64,000 bases of DNA from Lachnospiraceae bacterium (GCA_016286555.1 JAEETA010000004.1:1-64000); one strand, 5' to 3'. Shown: positions 28,002-38,604, numbered from the stretch's first letter. Made by a program: numbers and translations. Notes: generated from the letters alone by a model not told the origin.

Positions 28002-28074
28002 CGTTTTCCTCTCAAAGGGGTATACCCGGCTCCGCGCTCGGAACCGGGTACGATTTTTGCATATGATTCAGATC

Positions 28075-29538
28075 TTATTTTTCCAGATGCTGCATTGCGG
28101 CGCGCATACCGTTTGCACGGATGTCCTCAAGGTAGGAAGCCACCGCATCGGTAAGGCCGGGCACCTGATTCAGATCCTGACCGTGGAAGTCCTCTCTGCC
28201 CAGGTATTCTTCCGTAAGGGTGCGGGCATCCTTGCTGCTGTTCGCCGCAAAGAAGTCCAGAACCTCCGCGTCATCCTTGATGTCGTAGGAAGCGCCGTCT
28301 CTGCTGCCCTTCAGCACGCCGTCCACAATCTCGCTGCCGTTGTAGAATGCCATAAGTGCTGCGATGGAGAAGGTCAGGTGCTTGGGAAGCTTTCCAAAGC
28401 GATCCACATATCCCAGAAGGCTGGGCATGCAGCGTGCTCTCCATTTGGATACGGAATTCAGAGAGATGGCCAGGAGCGCATGATCCACGAAGGGGTTATT
28501 GAAACGGTTCACCACCTCTGCGGCGAAGGCCTTCAGCTCCTCCTCGGGAAGGGTCAGGGTGGGAATGACCTCATCGTAAATGGTCTCGTTCATAAAGGTG
28601 CGGATGTCCTCATCGTTCATGGAATCCCGGACAATGTCCTTACCGCACAGGTAAGCTGCCAGAACGAAAGAAGTATGTGCACCGTTCAGGATGCGGACCT
28701 TTCTCTGCTTATAAGGATGATGATCGTCGGTAAAGATCACGGGAAGGCCGGCACCGGGAAGATCAAACTCTGCGGTGATGTCCTTGGGAGTCTCAATGAC
28801 CCAGAGGGCAAAGGGCTCGCCGGTGACCATGATACGATCCTCGTAGCCCAGCTTCTCCCACTCTTCCTGCTCGGTGGCTCTGGGATAGCCGGTAACGATG
28901 CGGTCTACCAGGGTAGAAGTGAAAATGCAGGCATCCTCCACCCACTTTTTAAACTCGTCGGAAAGTCCCCAGTTTGCGATCTGCTGCAGGACACACTCCC
29001 GCAGGTGCAGGCCGTTGTCGTCGATGAGCTCCACGGGAAGCATTACCAGACCCTTGGAAGCGTCGCCGCCGAAGGTCTCGAAACGGTGATACAGGAACTT
29101 TGTCAGCTTGCCGGGGAAGGACTTGGGAGGATTCAGCTCGAAACGATCGCTCTCGTCATATACGATGCCTGCCTCGGTAGTGTTGGAAACAACGAAGCGA
29201 AGGGTATCGATCTCCGCCAGCTTCATGTATTTATCGTACTCTTCGATGGCATCCACCGCATCCGCCACGCTGGTGACCACGCGGTTTAAAACCTTGCCCT
29301 CACCGTTCACGTTGCCCCGCAGGGAAACGGTGTACTGGCAGTCCTGCTTATGGAACTGCTCCAGGCTGCCGAACTCGATGGGCTTGATCAGGACGATGTC
29401 GCCGTCGAATTTTCCCTGCTCATTGGCGATGTCGATCATATAGTCAACAAAGGCTCTGAGGAAATTGCCCTCGCCGAACTGTACCACCCGGATGGGGCGA
29501 TCTTTCTTACCGGATTTGCTGCGATTCAGGATATCCAT
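28075..29538 (-). CDS. uxaB: Tagaturonate reductase
   Basis: VVQFGEGNFLRAFVDYMIDIANEQGKFDG mannitol dehydrogenase-superfamily N-terminus; adjacent to uxaA. Start corrected to 29538; the listed 29661 start lies upstream of the predicted promoter. Confidence 0.9.
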   Translation of the reverse strand: MDILNRSKSGKKDRPIRVVQFGEGNFLRAFVDYMIDIANEQGKFDGDIVLIKPIEFGSLEQFHKQDCQYTVSLRGNVNGEGKVLNRVVTSVADAVDAIEEYDKYMKLAEIDTLRFVVSNTTEAGIVYDESDRFELNPPKSFPGKLTKFLYHRFETFGGDASKGLVMLPVELIDDNGLHLRECVLQQIANWGLSDEFKKWVEDACIFTSTLVDRIVTGYPRATEQEEWEKLGYEDRIMVTGEPFALWVIETPKDITAEFDLPGAGLPVIFTDDHHPYKQRKVRILNGAHTSFVLAAYLCGKDIVRDSMNDEDIRTFMNETIYDEVIPTLTLPEEELKAFAAEVVNRFNNPFVDHALLAISLNSVSKWRARCMPSLLGYVDRFGKLPKHLTFSIAALMAFYNGSEIVDGVLKGSRDGASYDIKDDAEVLDFFAANSSKDARTLTEEYLGREDFHGQDLNQVPGLTDAVASYLEDIRANGMRAAMQHLEK

Positions 29539-29606
29539 TTCGTTTGTTCCTCCCAAGAATGTAACTGTATGTAATAAGGATAATTGCATTTGCTTACGCC
29601 GATTGA

Positions 29607-29620
29607 TGTAAGCACTTACA
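29607..29620. promoter_or_regulatory. LacI-family operator O1 downstream of the uxaB promoter -10
   Basis: TGTAAGCACTTACA. Minus-strand promoter TTGACG (29654-29649)-17 bp-TATTAT (29631-29626) lies directly upstream. Confidence 0.75.
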
Positions 29621-29712
29621 TACTGATAATACTTCACGATTTCGGTTTCGTCAATAGTCATGGCACGTAAAGAATCTGTATATTTTGCCGAAAAATCCCG
29701 CGATTTTTTTCC

Positions 29713-29730
29713 AATGTAAGGGCTTGCATT
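29713..29730. promoter_or_regulatory. LacI-family operator O2 overlapping the -35 of the regulator/uxaC promoter
   Basis: AATGTAAGGGCTTGCATT; plus-strand TTGCAT (29724-29729)-17 bp-TATAAT (29747-29752). Confidence 0.65.
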
Positions 29731-29818
29731 CTTTTGGGCGCGTCTGTATAATTGAGTTTGTTTATGAAACCACTTACATTAAATTTTTCATAAGGTTTCA
29801 AAACACACGAGGGAGAGA

Positions 29819-30844
29819 ATGAAAGAACGTGCCGTTACTATCTATGACATTTCCAAACAGGCCGGCGTCTCCATTGCCACTGTTTCCAGAGTCCTGAACG
29901 GAAGCGAGAATGTGAGCGAGGCCACCCGCCAGAAGGTACTGGCAGCCATGGAAGAATCGGGCTACACGCCCAACGCCTTCGCCAGAGGTCTGGGACTGAA
30001 CACCATGAAGACCATCGGCATCATGGCAGCGGACAGCTCCGATCTGTACCTGGCAAAGGGTATCTACTATCTGGAGCAGCTCCTGCGGAACGAAGGCTAT
30101 GACTGCCTCCTGTGTTGCACGGGCTACACCCTGGCAAACAGGATCGCATCCATGAACCTGCTGCTGACCAAGAAGGTGGACGGGATCATCCTGGTAGGTT
30201 CCAATTTCATCTATGAAAATGAAGAAGACAATAAGTACATCTACGACGCAGCCGCACAGGTGCCGGTGATGCTCCTGAACGCAGCACTGGATGCGCCCAA
30301 TGTGTACTGCATCACTTCCGATGACTACACCAGCGTTTTCAACGCTACCACGAAGCTCATCGAACAGGGGATCAGCGAGATCCTCTACCTCTACAATTCC
30401 CATTCCTACAGCGGCAAGCGGAAGGAAGCAGGCTTCCGGGATGCCATGAAAAATGCGGGGATCAAGCTGAAAGAGGATTCTCTCCTATTCTACAAGGGAG
30501 CCCGTGAGGATGTGGGCGCCGTCACCGCACAGCTGGAGAGCCACTGGGACAAGGGCCATCATTTCAAGGCCGTTATCGCATCCGACGATACCCTGGCCAT
30601 CAGCGCTCTGAAATTTGCTTATCGTAAGAACCTGCAGATCCCCGAGGATCTGGCAGTCATCGGATATAACAACTCTTTCCTGGCAGAATGTGTCACCCCG
30701 GAGCTCAGCTCCATCGACAACCGTCTGGAGACGCTGTGTCAGACCCTGACCTCCACTCTGATGGGTGTCCTGGGGGGCAACGAAATGCCGAAGCAGACCG
30801 TATTTGCGGGCGAGCTCATCAGCCGTGCCACCACGCCGGCATAA
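29819..30844 (+). CDS. LacI/GalR-family transcriptional regulator
   Basis: TIYDISKQAGVSIATVSRVLNGSENVSEATRQKVLAAMEESGYTPNAFARGL. Confidence 0.95.
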   Translation: MKERAVTIYDISKQAGVSIATVSRVLNGSENVSEATRQKVLAAMEESGYTPNAFARGLGLNTMKTIGIMAADSSDLYLAKGIYYLEQLLRNEGYDCLLCCTGYTLANRIASMNLLLTKKVDGIILVGSNFIYENEEDNKYIYDAAAQVPVMLLNAALDAPNVYCITSDDYTSVFNATTKLIEQGISEILYLYNSHSYSGKRKEAGFRDAMKNAGIKLKEDSLLFYKGAREDVGAVTAQLESHWDKGHHFKAVIASDDTLAISALKFAYRKNLQIPEDLAVIGYNNSFLAECVTPELSSIDNRLETLCQTLTSTLMGVLGGNEMPKQTVFAGELISRATTPA

Positions 30845-30876
30845 AGGTATAGAAAAATAAGGAGATCAGAAAAATT

Positions 30877-32292
30877 ATGAAGGACTTTATGGATCAGGAT
30901 TTTCTGCTGCAAAGCGAAACCGCCAAGAAGCTGTTCCACGACTACGCCGAGGGGACGCCGATCCTGGATTACCACTGCCACATCAGCCCCAAGGAGATCG
31001 CAGAGGACCGGAAGTTTGACAACATCACCCAGGTATGGTTGGGAGGCGACCATTACAAGTGGCGCTTCATGCGTTCCTGCGGTGTGGACGAAAAATACAT
31101 CACCGGAGATGCTCCCGACAGAGAGAAGTTTCAGAAATGGGCAGAGTGCCTGGGCAAGGCTGTAGGCAACCCCCTGTATCACTGGAGCCATCTGGAGCTG
31201 CAGAGATATTTCGGCTATCACGGCCATCTGTGCGCAGCTACCGCCGAGGAGGTCTGGAACCTGTGCAACGCCAAGCTGGCTGAGCCTTCCATGACCGTTC
31301 GCAACATCATCCGCCAGAGCAATGTTACTCTGATCTGCACCACCGACGATCCCATCGACAGCCTGGAGTATCATCGCGCCATCAATGCGGATACTTCCTT
31401 CGAGGTAAAGGTTCTCCCCGCATGGCGCCCCGATAAGGCCATGAACCTGGAGAAGCCGGATTACAAGGATTACCTGAAGAAGCTGGCAGAGGTTTCCGGC
31501 ATGCCCGAGATCCGCACCTGGCACGGACTTCGCCACGCGCTGAAGACCAGAATGGATTTCTTTGCAGAGAACGGATGCCTGGTCTCCGACCACGCACTGG
31601 AGTTCATCATGTACTATCCCGCTTCCGATGACGAAGTGGAGGAGATCTTCCTGAAGCGCATGAACAATGTGCCTCTGAGCAAGGAGGAGGAGTACCGTTT
31701 CAAAACCGCTTTCATGCTCTTCGTTTCCAAAGAGTATCACCAGCGCGGCTGGGTACTGCAGCTCCACGCAGGCGCTAAGAGAGACAACAACACGCTTATG
31801 TACGAGAAGCTGGGCCCCGATACGGGATACGATTGCATCAGCAATTACTCTTCCGCTGCCCAGACCGCTGATTTCCTGAATGCACTGCAGATGACGGACG
31901 AGCTGCCCCGCACCATCCTTTACTCCCTGAATCCCAACGACAACGCATACCTGGGAACCATTCTGGGATGCTTCCAGGATTCCACCGCCGTTGCAAAGAT
32001 CCAGCAGGGTTCCGCGTGGTGGTTCAACGATCACAAGACCGGCATGACGGATCAGCTCACCTCCCTGGCAAATCTGGGGAACCTGTCCGGATTCGTGGGC
32101 ATGCTGACGGACTCCAGATCCTTCCTGTCCTACACCAGACATGAGTATTTCCGCCGGATCCTGTGCAATCTGCTGGGCACCTGGGTAGAGAACGGTGAGT
32201 TCCCGCAGGATTACGATATCCTGGGTGAGATCGTCCGGAACGTATCCTACTACAACGCCGTGAATTATTTCCGTTTCCCTCTGGAGAAATAA
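30877..32292 (+). CDS. uxaC: Glucuronate/galacturonate isomerase
   Basis: 471 aa; MKDFMDQDFLLQSETAKKLFHDYAEGTPILDYHCHISPKEIAEDRKFDN. Confidence 0.95.
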   Translation: MKDFMDQDFLLQSETAKKLFHDYAEGTPILDYHCHISPKEIAEDRKFDNITQVWLGGDHYKWRFMRSCGVDEKYITGDAPDREKFQKWAECLGKAVGNPLYHWSHLELQRYFGYHGHLCAATAEEVWNLCNAKLAEPSMTVRNIIRQSNVTLICTTDDPIDSLEYHRAINADTSFEVKVLPAWRPDKAMNLEKPDYKDYLKKLAEVSGMPEIRTWHGLRHALKTRMDFFAENGCLVSDHALEFIMYYPASDDEVEEIFLKRMNNVPLSKEEEYRFKTAFMLFVSKEYHQRGWVLQLHAGAKRDNNTLMYEKLGPDTGYDCISNYSSAAQTADFLNALQMTDELPRTILYSLNPNDNAYLGTILGCFQDSTAVAKIQQGSAWWFNDHKTGMTDQLTSLANLGNLSGFVGMLTDSRSFLSYTRHEYFRRILCNLLGTWVENGEFPQDYDILGEIVRNVSYYNAVNYFRFPLEK

Positions 32293-32373
32293 TCCGTACG
32301 GAGTGGATTACGGCCCCTGATTATCTTCCCATTATTTTCATTTTTTATATAGAATTTTTAGATTTTCAAAATC

Positions 32374-32415
32374 AATCGGATCGATTGCAAGTCAACCGGT
32401 CCGATTTTTCTTTTA
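32374..32415 (+). terminator. Rho-independent terminator after uxaC
   Basis: AATCGGATCGATTG-caagt-CAACCGGTCCGATT (13/14 pairs including one G-T) then TTTCTTTT. Confidence 0.8.
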
Positions 32416-32586
32416 TTTACTGGTTTTTTCGAAAAACACCGAAAACAGGAAAAGTTAATTGAATGTTTATCCGCGGTTCCCCCCCTTTGATATATAATTT
32501 TCCTATAATCGCTTAATGATCTGCTAGTAAGAAACGAGATGAGGAAGGCCCCTTTGGCAGGTTATTTTCAAGAAGGGAGAATAGAT

Positions 32587-34347
32587 ATGAAAGCAATCAA
32601 CAACCTTAGTATCCGTGCCAAGCTCCTTATGCTGGCAGTGCCCCTGATCATCTGTGTCATGGCTGCTGTTATGTTTGCAGGAAGCGAAATCACCAGCACC
32701 AAGAACGAGTTTACCAATGTTTACTACGACACGCTGTACACCGTGAACAACGAGCTGGTAAACGGCGACAGAGACTATTATCAGGCTCTGGTGGCTGCCA
32801 CCCAGTACTACGATATGGTCAACGGTTACGCCGATGTTCCTGCAGACATTCTTCCCACGCTCCTTCCGGGCAAACTGGAGGATTATGACAAGAATATCGC
32901 ACAGGTCACCGAGCGCATCGAGAAGGTCATCGGGATTGCTTCCCAGGATGAGCGCCTCTACCGCGGGATCACCGCAGAGGACGGCTATACCTTTGAAGCA
33001 GCTGCACAGGACTTCCAGATCGAATATGCTAAGTGGCAGGCCCTTTTCGATGTAAAGAACAACACCGGTGAGTGGGGAAATTTCAACGACACCTTCAACA
33101 TCTCCAGAGAACTGCTGGATGACATGCAGGAGATCACCGAGGCATGGGCAACGGAAAAGGAAGCTGAACTTTCCGCAAGCATCCGTGCCAAGATCATCAC
33201 CTCTTCCGCTTTCTTTATCATCATCATCATTCTGCTTTTGATCTTCGCGATCTACCTGATCCAGACCATCAGCAAGACCGTAAAGCAGGCTACCAAGAAT
33301 ATCGATTGCCTGGCAGAGGGCGACCTGACCGTCTCCTTCCCTGCGGATAAGGATATCGCCAAGGATGAGATCGGCTCCATCATGAAGAGCGCCAAGTCCC
33401 TCTCCGCAAAGCTCAGAGAGATCATCGAGAAGACCAAGTCCATGTCCGCAGACCTGAACAAGGCAGGCGTGGATCTGGATACCAACGCATCCAATGCAAC
33501 CCAGGCTTCCGGCCAGGTTACCGACGCGGTGGACGAGATCTCCAAGGGTGCTGTTTCTCAGGCTGAGAGTGTTGAAGCAGCGGCAAACGATACCGGCAAC
33601 ATCGGCAACAACATCGAAGATATCGCAGCAGGCGTGGACGAGCTGGATCGTTGCGCAGTGGATATGAAGACCTCCTGTGACAAGGCAATGTCCGCACTGG
33701 ATGAGCTCATCAAGCAGAGCGGCGCCGTGACCGAGTCCGTCAGAGAGATCGGCGACACCATCAATTCCACCAACAGTTCCGCGCAGTCCATTTCCAACTT
33801 CACTCAGGCCATCACCGATATCGCGAGCCAGACCAACCTCCTGTCCCTGAACGCTTCCATCGAGGCTGCAAGAGCAGGTGAGGCAGGCAGAGGCTTCGCA
33901 GTGGTGGCAGACGAGATCCGCCAGCTGGCAGATCAGTCCAAGAACAGTGCAGACGAGATCAAGAAGATCGTGGACGTGCTCCTGGCAGATGCAGAATCTT
34001 CCGTGAACGTGCTGGAGAAGCTGAACGAAAGCTTCAGCAAGCAGGAAGCTCAGCTGGATTCCACCAAGGAAGACATGCAGCAGATGTCCGTCAGCGTCGA
34101 GAGCGTCAAGGAGACCTCCGACAGCATTTCCGGACGTGTCAATGCCCTCTCCAAAGCGAAGGACGGCCTGATGGAGATCATCTCCGATCTGTCCGCTATC
34201 TCCGAAGAGAATGCAGCATCCTCCGAGGAAACCAATGCTTCCATGGAAGAGCTGAATGCAACCTTCGTTCTCATCAGCGAGTCCGCTTCCGATCTGCTGA
34301 AGATTGCAAACGATCTGAATGACACCATCGACTTCTTCAAGATCTGA
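32587..34347 (+). CDS. Methyl-accepting chemotaxis protein
   Basis: Two TMs, [44 protein letters not shown] signalling hairpin. Confidence 0.95.
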   Translation: MKAINNLSIRAKLLMLAVPLIICVMAAVMFAGSEITSTKNEFTNVYYDTLYTVNNELVNGDRDYYQALVAATQYYDMVNGYADVPADILPTLLPGKLEDYDKNIAQVTERIEKVIGIASQDERLYRGITAEDGYTFEAAAQDFQIEYAKWQALFDVKNNTGEWGNFNDTFNISRELLDDMQEITEAWATEKEAELSASIRAKIITSSAFFIIIIILLLIFAIYLIQTISKTVKQATKNIDCLAEGDLTVSFPADKDIAKDEIGSIMKSAKSLSAKLREIIEKTKSMSADLNKAGVDLDTNASNATQASGQVTDAVDEISKGAVSQAESVEAAANDTGNIGNNIEDIAAGVDELDRCAVDMKTSCDKAMSALDELIKQSGAVTESVREIGDTINSTNSSAQSISNFTQAITDIASQTNLLSLNASIEAARAGEAGRGFAVVADEIRQLADQSKNSADEIKKIVDVLLADAESSVNVLEKLNESFSKQEAQLDSTKEDMQQMSVSVESVKETSDSISGRVNALSKAKDGLMEIISDLSAISEENAASSEETNASMEELNATFVLISESASDLLKIANDLNDTIDFFKI

Positions 34348-34373
34348 TAGAGCATCGAAGCAAAACAAAACAA

Positions 34374-34412
34374 CAAGTCCCCGGGTCCAGACGGATCCGG
34401 GGGCTTTTCTTA
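34374..34412. terminator. Bidirectional terminator
   Basis: GTCCCCGGGTCC-agac-GGATCCGGGGGCTTTTCTT. Confidence 0.75.
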
Positions 34413-34426
34413 TGGTATCAGTTTTT

Positions 34427-35263
34427 TTACTTTAACCTCACTCTTCCGATGATCACACAGATAATGAACGCCACCAGGTCGATGGCCACGATACTGGCAC
34501 CTACGGGCGTTCCGAAGAGGATGGACAACAGGATCCCGGTAAGGGTGCAGACCACGGACAGAACTGCGGAGCAGACGGTAACGGAACGGAAGCTCTTAAA
34601 GATCCGCATGGCGGACAGCGCAGGAAAGATCACCAGCGCAGATACCAGGAGCGAACCTACCAGCTTCATGGCTACCACAATGATCACGGCGATGATGACG
34701 GCGATGATCAGGTTGTAGACATTCACGGGAGCACCCACAGCTCTGGCAAAGTTCTCATCAAAGGTCACGGCAAAGATACGGTCATAAAAAGCGATGAACA
34801 ATGCGATGACCAGAACGGAAAGCACCGTACAGAGGATCACTTCCGACTGCTTCAGCGTCAGGATGGAGGCGGATCCGAAGAGGGTGGTACACACATCTCC
34901 CGACACATTGGAGGAGGTAGGGAAGAGATTCATCAGGAGGTAGCCGATGGCCAGAGCTCCCACGGAGATCATGGCGATTGCCGCATCTCCTTTGATTTTC
35001 GCATTCTGCCCGGTCCAGAGCAGCAGCACTGCACTGAAAATGGTGATGGGCAGAGTCAGCACCATCTCATCCGTCAGGCCGATGACCGCTGCGATGGCCA
35101 TGGCGCCGAAGGCCACATGGCTCAGACCGTCACCGATGTAGGAAAATCGTTTCAGCACCAGCGTTACTCCCAGCAGGGAGGAACACAGGGCGATCATCAC
35201 ACCTACCAGAAAGGCATATCTCACAAAAGGATAGGACAGATAAAACACTAATTTATCAATCAT
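34427..35263 (-). CDS. Metal (Zn/Mn-type) ABC transporter permease
   Basis: MIDKLVFYLSYPFVRYAFLVGVMIALCSSLLGVTLVLKRFSYIGDGLSHVAFGAMAIA; ABC-3 permease family. Confidence 0.9.
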   Translation of the reverse strand: MIDKLVFYLSYPFVRYAFLVGVMIALCSSLLGVTLVLKRFSYIGDGLSHVAFGAMAIAAVIGLTDEMVLTLPITIFSAVLLLWTGQNAKIKGDAAIAMISVGALAIGYLLMNLFPTSSNVSGDVCTTLFGSASILTLKQSEVILCTVLSVLVIALFIAFYDRIFAVTFDENFARAVGAPVNVYNLIIAVIIAVIIVVAMKLVGSLLVSALVIFPALSAMRIFKSFRSVTVCSAVLSVVCTLTGILLSILFGTPVGASIVAIDLVAFIICVIIGRVRLK

Positions 35264-35963
35264 TTTCGCTCGCCCCCTCCAAGTATTTTGCGCCGACAGG
35301 GGAAGCCAGGTACTGCTCCGTAGTGCCGAAGAAATAATCGCCGCCGATGTGCAGGATGTGATCCGCATACCGGACCGCGGAGTGGATGTCGTGGGAGATC
35401 ATGAGAATGGTAATGCCGCTCTTGTTGATCTTGCGGATCAGGTCATACATCTCGATGGTCACCATAGGATCCAGACCGGACACGGGCTCATCCAGAAGAA
35501 GCATATCCTCCGTGGCGCACAACGCTCTGGCCAGGAGCACCCTCTGCTGCTGCCCGCCGGAAAGTTCTCTGTAGCAATGGCCCGCCAGGCTCTCAATCCC
35601 CAGACGCTCCATATTTTTCCGGCACAGATCCTTGTCCTCTTTCGTGTAAAAAAGGTGCTTTCCCAGAGAGGTCTGGCAGCCGGACAAAACCACCTCCCGA
35701 ACGGAAGCGGGGAAGTCCTTCTGCACCACCGTCTGCTGGGGCAGATAGCCGATGCGCTTCGGGGACAGGCCGTCACCGTAGAGCACCTCTCCTCCCAGGG
35801 GCTTTTGTAGCCGCAGGAGGGTTCGCATCAGAGTGGATTTACCGGCACCGTTTTCTCCCACGATGCACAGGTAATCTCCCTTCTTCACTTCGATATTCAT
35901 TTTCTCCACCAGGACGATGTCTTCGTATCCCAGTTTCAGATCCTTACAGATCAACTGACTCAT
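35256..35963 (-). CDS. Metal (Zn/Mn-type) ABC transporter ATP-binding protein
   Basis: GENGAGKSTLMRTLL, LSGGQQQRVLLARAL, LLLDEPVSGLD. Start corrected to 35963. Confidence 0.9.
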   Translation of the reverse strand: MSQLICKDLKLGYEDIVLVEKMNIEVKKGDYLCIVGENGAGKSTLMRTLLRLQKPLGGEVLYGDGLSPKRIGYLPQQTVVQKDFPASVREVVLSGCQTSLGKHLFYTKEDKDLCRKNMERLGIESLAGHCYRELSGGQQQRVLLARALCATEDMLLLDEPVSGLDPMVTIEMYDLIRKINKSGITILMISHDIHSAVRYADHILHIGGDYFFGTTEQYLASPVGAKYLEGASEND

Positions 35964-35989
35964 GGTTTCCTCCAAACGTAACCTCGCGA

Positions 35990-36091
35990 GGAGAAATCTG
36001 CGCATGCAGTTTCTCCGGTACAACTGTGCAGTTTTGCTTTTCGGCAAAACTGCTGTCTGACAGGAAAGGGCATCAGCCTTTCCTGTCAGAC
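35990..36091. other. Three consecutive hairpins at the fur/ABC-ATPase junction
   Basis: GGAGAAA-t-CTGC-gcat-GCAG-TTTCTCC (35990-36016); GCAGTTTTGC/GCAAAACTGC (36028-36037/36044-36053); GTCTGACAGGAAAGG/CCTTTCCTGTCAGAC (36055-36069/36077-36091). Confidence 0.85.
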
Positions 36092-36495
36092 GAGCATTCC
36101 TCGCAGATTCCGTAAAAAACGGTCCTGCTCCGGTCCACCGTAAACTTATGGTGCGCAGCGATATGCTCTTCAAAGGCCGTGATCTCATCACATTCCAGAT
36201 GAATGAGCCGGCCGCATTTTTCGCATTTCAGGTGATAGGCATCAGGCCGCTCACAGCCGGCACCCAGATACTCGTAGCAGGCGCTGCTGTTCTCGTCGAT
36301 GACATATTTCTTGATCCGTCCCTCCGCCAGCAGTTCTTCCAGCTGACGGTAGACGGTAGTCTTCCCCATAGGGGTACCCTTAGACAGAAAATACCCGGAA
36401 ACATCGGCAGCCGTAAAATGTACACTGCCTCTGTTTTCCAGGTATTCCTGCATTTGCGCTTTATGTTTGGTTTTGTAATTCCCTTTTTCGCCCAT
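36073..36495 (-). CDS. Fur-family regulator (possibly Zur/Fur)
   Basis: TTVYRQLEELLAEGRIKKYVIDENSSACYEYL, HLKCEKCGRLIHLEC, ICEEC. Confidence 0.88.
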   Translation of the reverse strand: MGEKGNYKTKHKAQMQEYLENRGSVHFTAADVSGYFLSKGTPMGKTTVYRQLEELLAEGRIKKYVIDENSSACYEYLGAGCERPDAYHLKCEKCGRLIHLECDEITAFEEHIAAHHKFTVDRSRTVFYGICEECSSDRKG

Positions 36496-36586
36496 GCCTC
36501 GTCCTCCGACGAATTTGAAACCCTGTTCCGTTTTGCATTGTAACGGGCATGGGGAAAAATGTCAATATGGGAAATATTTTGTGTGA

Positions 36587-37654
36587 TTAATACTCCATAA
36601 CCTTCTCTTCACCGTTCAGCACGCGGAGTCCGCCCTGAACCAGTGCAAGAAGCTCGTCCTCGCCGGGATATACGGTGAAGGGTGCGATCCAGCCGCACAT
36701 CTTCTCCATAGCTTCCACCACTTCCTTGCCGTAAGCGATACCGCCGGTGACAATGATGCGGTCTACCTTGCCCTCCAGGACACATGCCATGGAACCGATG
36801 TCCTTGCAGACCTGATAGATGAAGGCTTCCTTCACGGCTGCAGCTTCCTTGTCGCCCTCGTTCACGCGCCTGGTAACCTCACGCATATCGTTGGTGCCCA
36901 GGTAAGCATTCAGACCGCCGTTACCGGTGAGCATCTTGGTGACCTGCGCCTGGTTGTACTTACCGGAGAAGCACAGACGGACCAGAGCTCCTACGGGAAC
37001 CGCACCTGCTCTCTCGGGGGAGAAAGCACCGTCGCCGTCCAGAGCGTTGAAGACATCCACCACTTTGCCGCCGATGTGTGCACCTACGGACACGCCGCCG
37101 CCCATGTGAACAACGATGAGTCTCAGGGAATCGTAAGGCTTGCCGATCTCTTTTGCATAACGCTTTGCCACAGCCTTCTGGTTCAGTGCATGGAACACGG
37201 AGGTGCGGGGCAGCTCGGGATGGCCGGAGTAGCGGGCAACGGGTGCCAGCTCATCCACAACCACGGGATCTACGATATAGGAAGGAATGCCCAGCTCGTC
37301 GCCGATCTCTCTTGCCAGGATACCGCCCAGATTGGAAGCGTGCTGGCCCTGCTTACCGATTTTCAGATCCTCCAGCAGGTCGTCGGTAACGGCATAGGTG
37401 CCGCCGGGAATGGGCTTCAGCATACCGCCGCGGCCCACGACCATGTTCAGGGACTTCATGTCGAAATTCTTGGAAGCAAGGAGGTCAATGATGATCTTCT
37501 TGCGGAAATCCTTCTGATCCACGATCATCGCATACTGTGCGATCTCTTCGGTGGTGTGGCGAAGGGTCTCCTCAAACAAAAGGGTCTCGTCCTCGAAAAC
37601 ACCGATCTTAGTGGAGGTGGAGCCGGGATTGATGATCAAACTCTTGATAGACAT
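36587..37654 (-). CDS. buk: Butyrate kinase
   Basis: 355 aa; [41 protein letters not shown]. Confidence 0.93.
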   Translation of the reverse strand: MSIKSLIINPGSTSTKIGVFEDETLLFEETLRHTTEEIAQYAMIVDQKDFRKKIIIDLLASKNFDMKSLNMVVGRGGMLKPIPGGTYAVTDDLLEDLKIGKQGQHASNLGGILAREIGDELGIPSYIVDPVVVDELAPVARYSGHPELPRTSVFHALNQKAVAKRYAKEIGKPYDSLRLIVVHMGGGVSVGAHIGGKVVDVFNALDGDGAFSPERAGAVPVGALVRLCFSGKYNQAQVTKMLTGNGGLNAYLGTNDMREVTRRVNEGDKEAAAVKEAFIYQVCKDIGSMACVLEGKVDRIIVTGGIAYGKEVVEAMEKMCGWIAPFTVYPGEDELLALVQGGLRVLNGEEKVMEY

Positions 37655-37680
37655 AGGGTCTCCTTTCGTTATTCCTTAAT

Positions 37681-38604
37681 TTATGCCTGCTTCTTCATTT
37701 CCTCTGCAACGACTGCTGCCAGAGCGATGGAGTGAAGCTTGGTCTCAAAGGTATCGGAACGGCTGGTGAGGATGACGGGCACCTTGGTACCGGTGATGAT
37801 GCAGCCGTTCTTTACGCCGGGCACCATGTGAACCATTGCCTTGTAAACCAGGTTTCCTGCGTGGATGTCGGGGAAGAGCAGCACATCTGCGTCACCCTGG
37901 ATCTTACGATCGGTAGCGCCCTTGTGCTTTGCTGCCTCGGGATCGATGGCCAGATCAAGGCTTAAGGGGCCGTCGATGACGCATCCGGTGATCTTGCCTT
38001 CCTCGTTCATCTTGGTGAGTGCCTCAGCCTCAACAGTGACTTCCATCTTGGGGTTCACCACCTCGACAGCTGCCAGAGGTGCGATCTTGGGATTTGCAAC
38101 ACCGCATGCGTTGCAAACGGGGATGGTGTTGTTGATGATATTGACCTTATCCTCAAGGGTGGGGTAGGTCATGAATGCCACGTCGGTCAGGAACAGCAAC
38201 TGATCGAATCCGGGCACGTCAAAGACGCATACGTGAGAAAGGGCGCCGCCGGTACGAAGGCCCACTTCCTTATCCAAAACGCTCTTCAGGAAATTCTTGG
38301 TATCGATGATTCCCTTCATATACATATCAGCGCGTCCGTCATGAGCAAGCTTTACAGCCTTCAGAGAAGCCTGGATCACATCGGGCTCGTCAATGATCTC
38401 AAATCCGGACAGATCCATGGAAATGGAAGCTGCGATCTCGCGGATCTTTGCCTCATCTCCTACCAGGATTGCATCGGCGATCCCCTGCTCCTTGGCAGCC
38501 TTTACCGCTTCCAGAACAGCCTCGTCCTGTGCCACGGATACGGCAACCACCTTCTTGTCCAGCTCTTTTACCTTTGCAATGACATCATCAAAACTGCGCT
38601 TCAT
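37681..38604 (-). CDS. ptb: Phosphate butyryltransferase
   Basis: ~307 aa; MKRSFDDVIAKVKELDKKVVAVSVAQDEAVLEAVKAAKEQGIADAILVGD; adjacent to buk. Confidence 0.93.
   Translation of the reverse strand: MKRSFDDVIAKVKELDKKVVAVSVAQDEAVLEAVKAAKEQGIADAILVGDEAKIREIAASISMDLSGFEIIDEPDVIQASLKAVKLAHDGRADMYMKGIIDTKNFLKSVLDKEVGLRTGGALSHVCVFDVPGFDQLLFLTDVAFMTYPTLEDKVNIINNTIPVCNACGVANPKIAPLAAVEVVNPKMEVTVEAEALTKMNEEGKITGCVIDGPLSLDLAIDPEAAKHKGATDRKIQGDADVLLFPDIHAGNLVYKAMVHMVPGVKNGCIITGTKVPVILTSRSDTFETKLHSIALAAVVAEEMKKQA

Noticed and set aside
26463-29289. Plus-strand ORFs of 563 and 487 aa
   Set aside because: Antisense shadows of uxaA and uxaB.
32524-34368. 614 aa minus-strand ORF
   Set aside because: Antisense to a canonical MCP gene; Cys/Gly/Leu-rich translation without domains.
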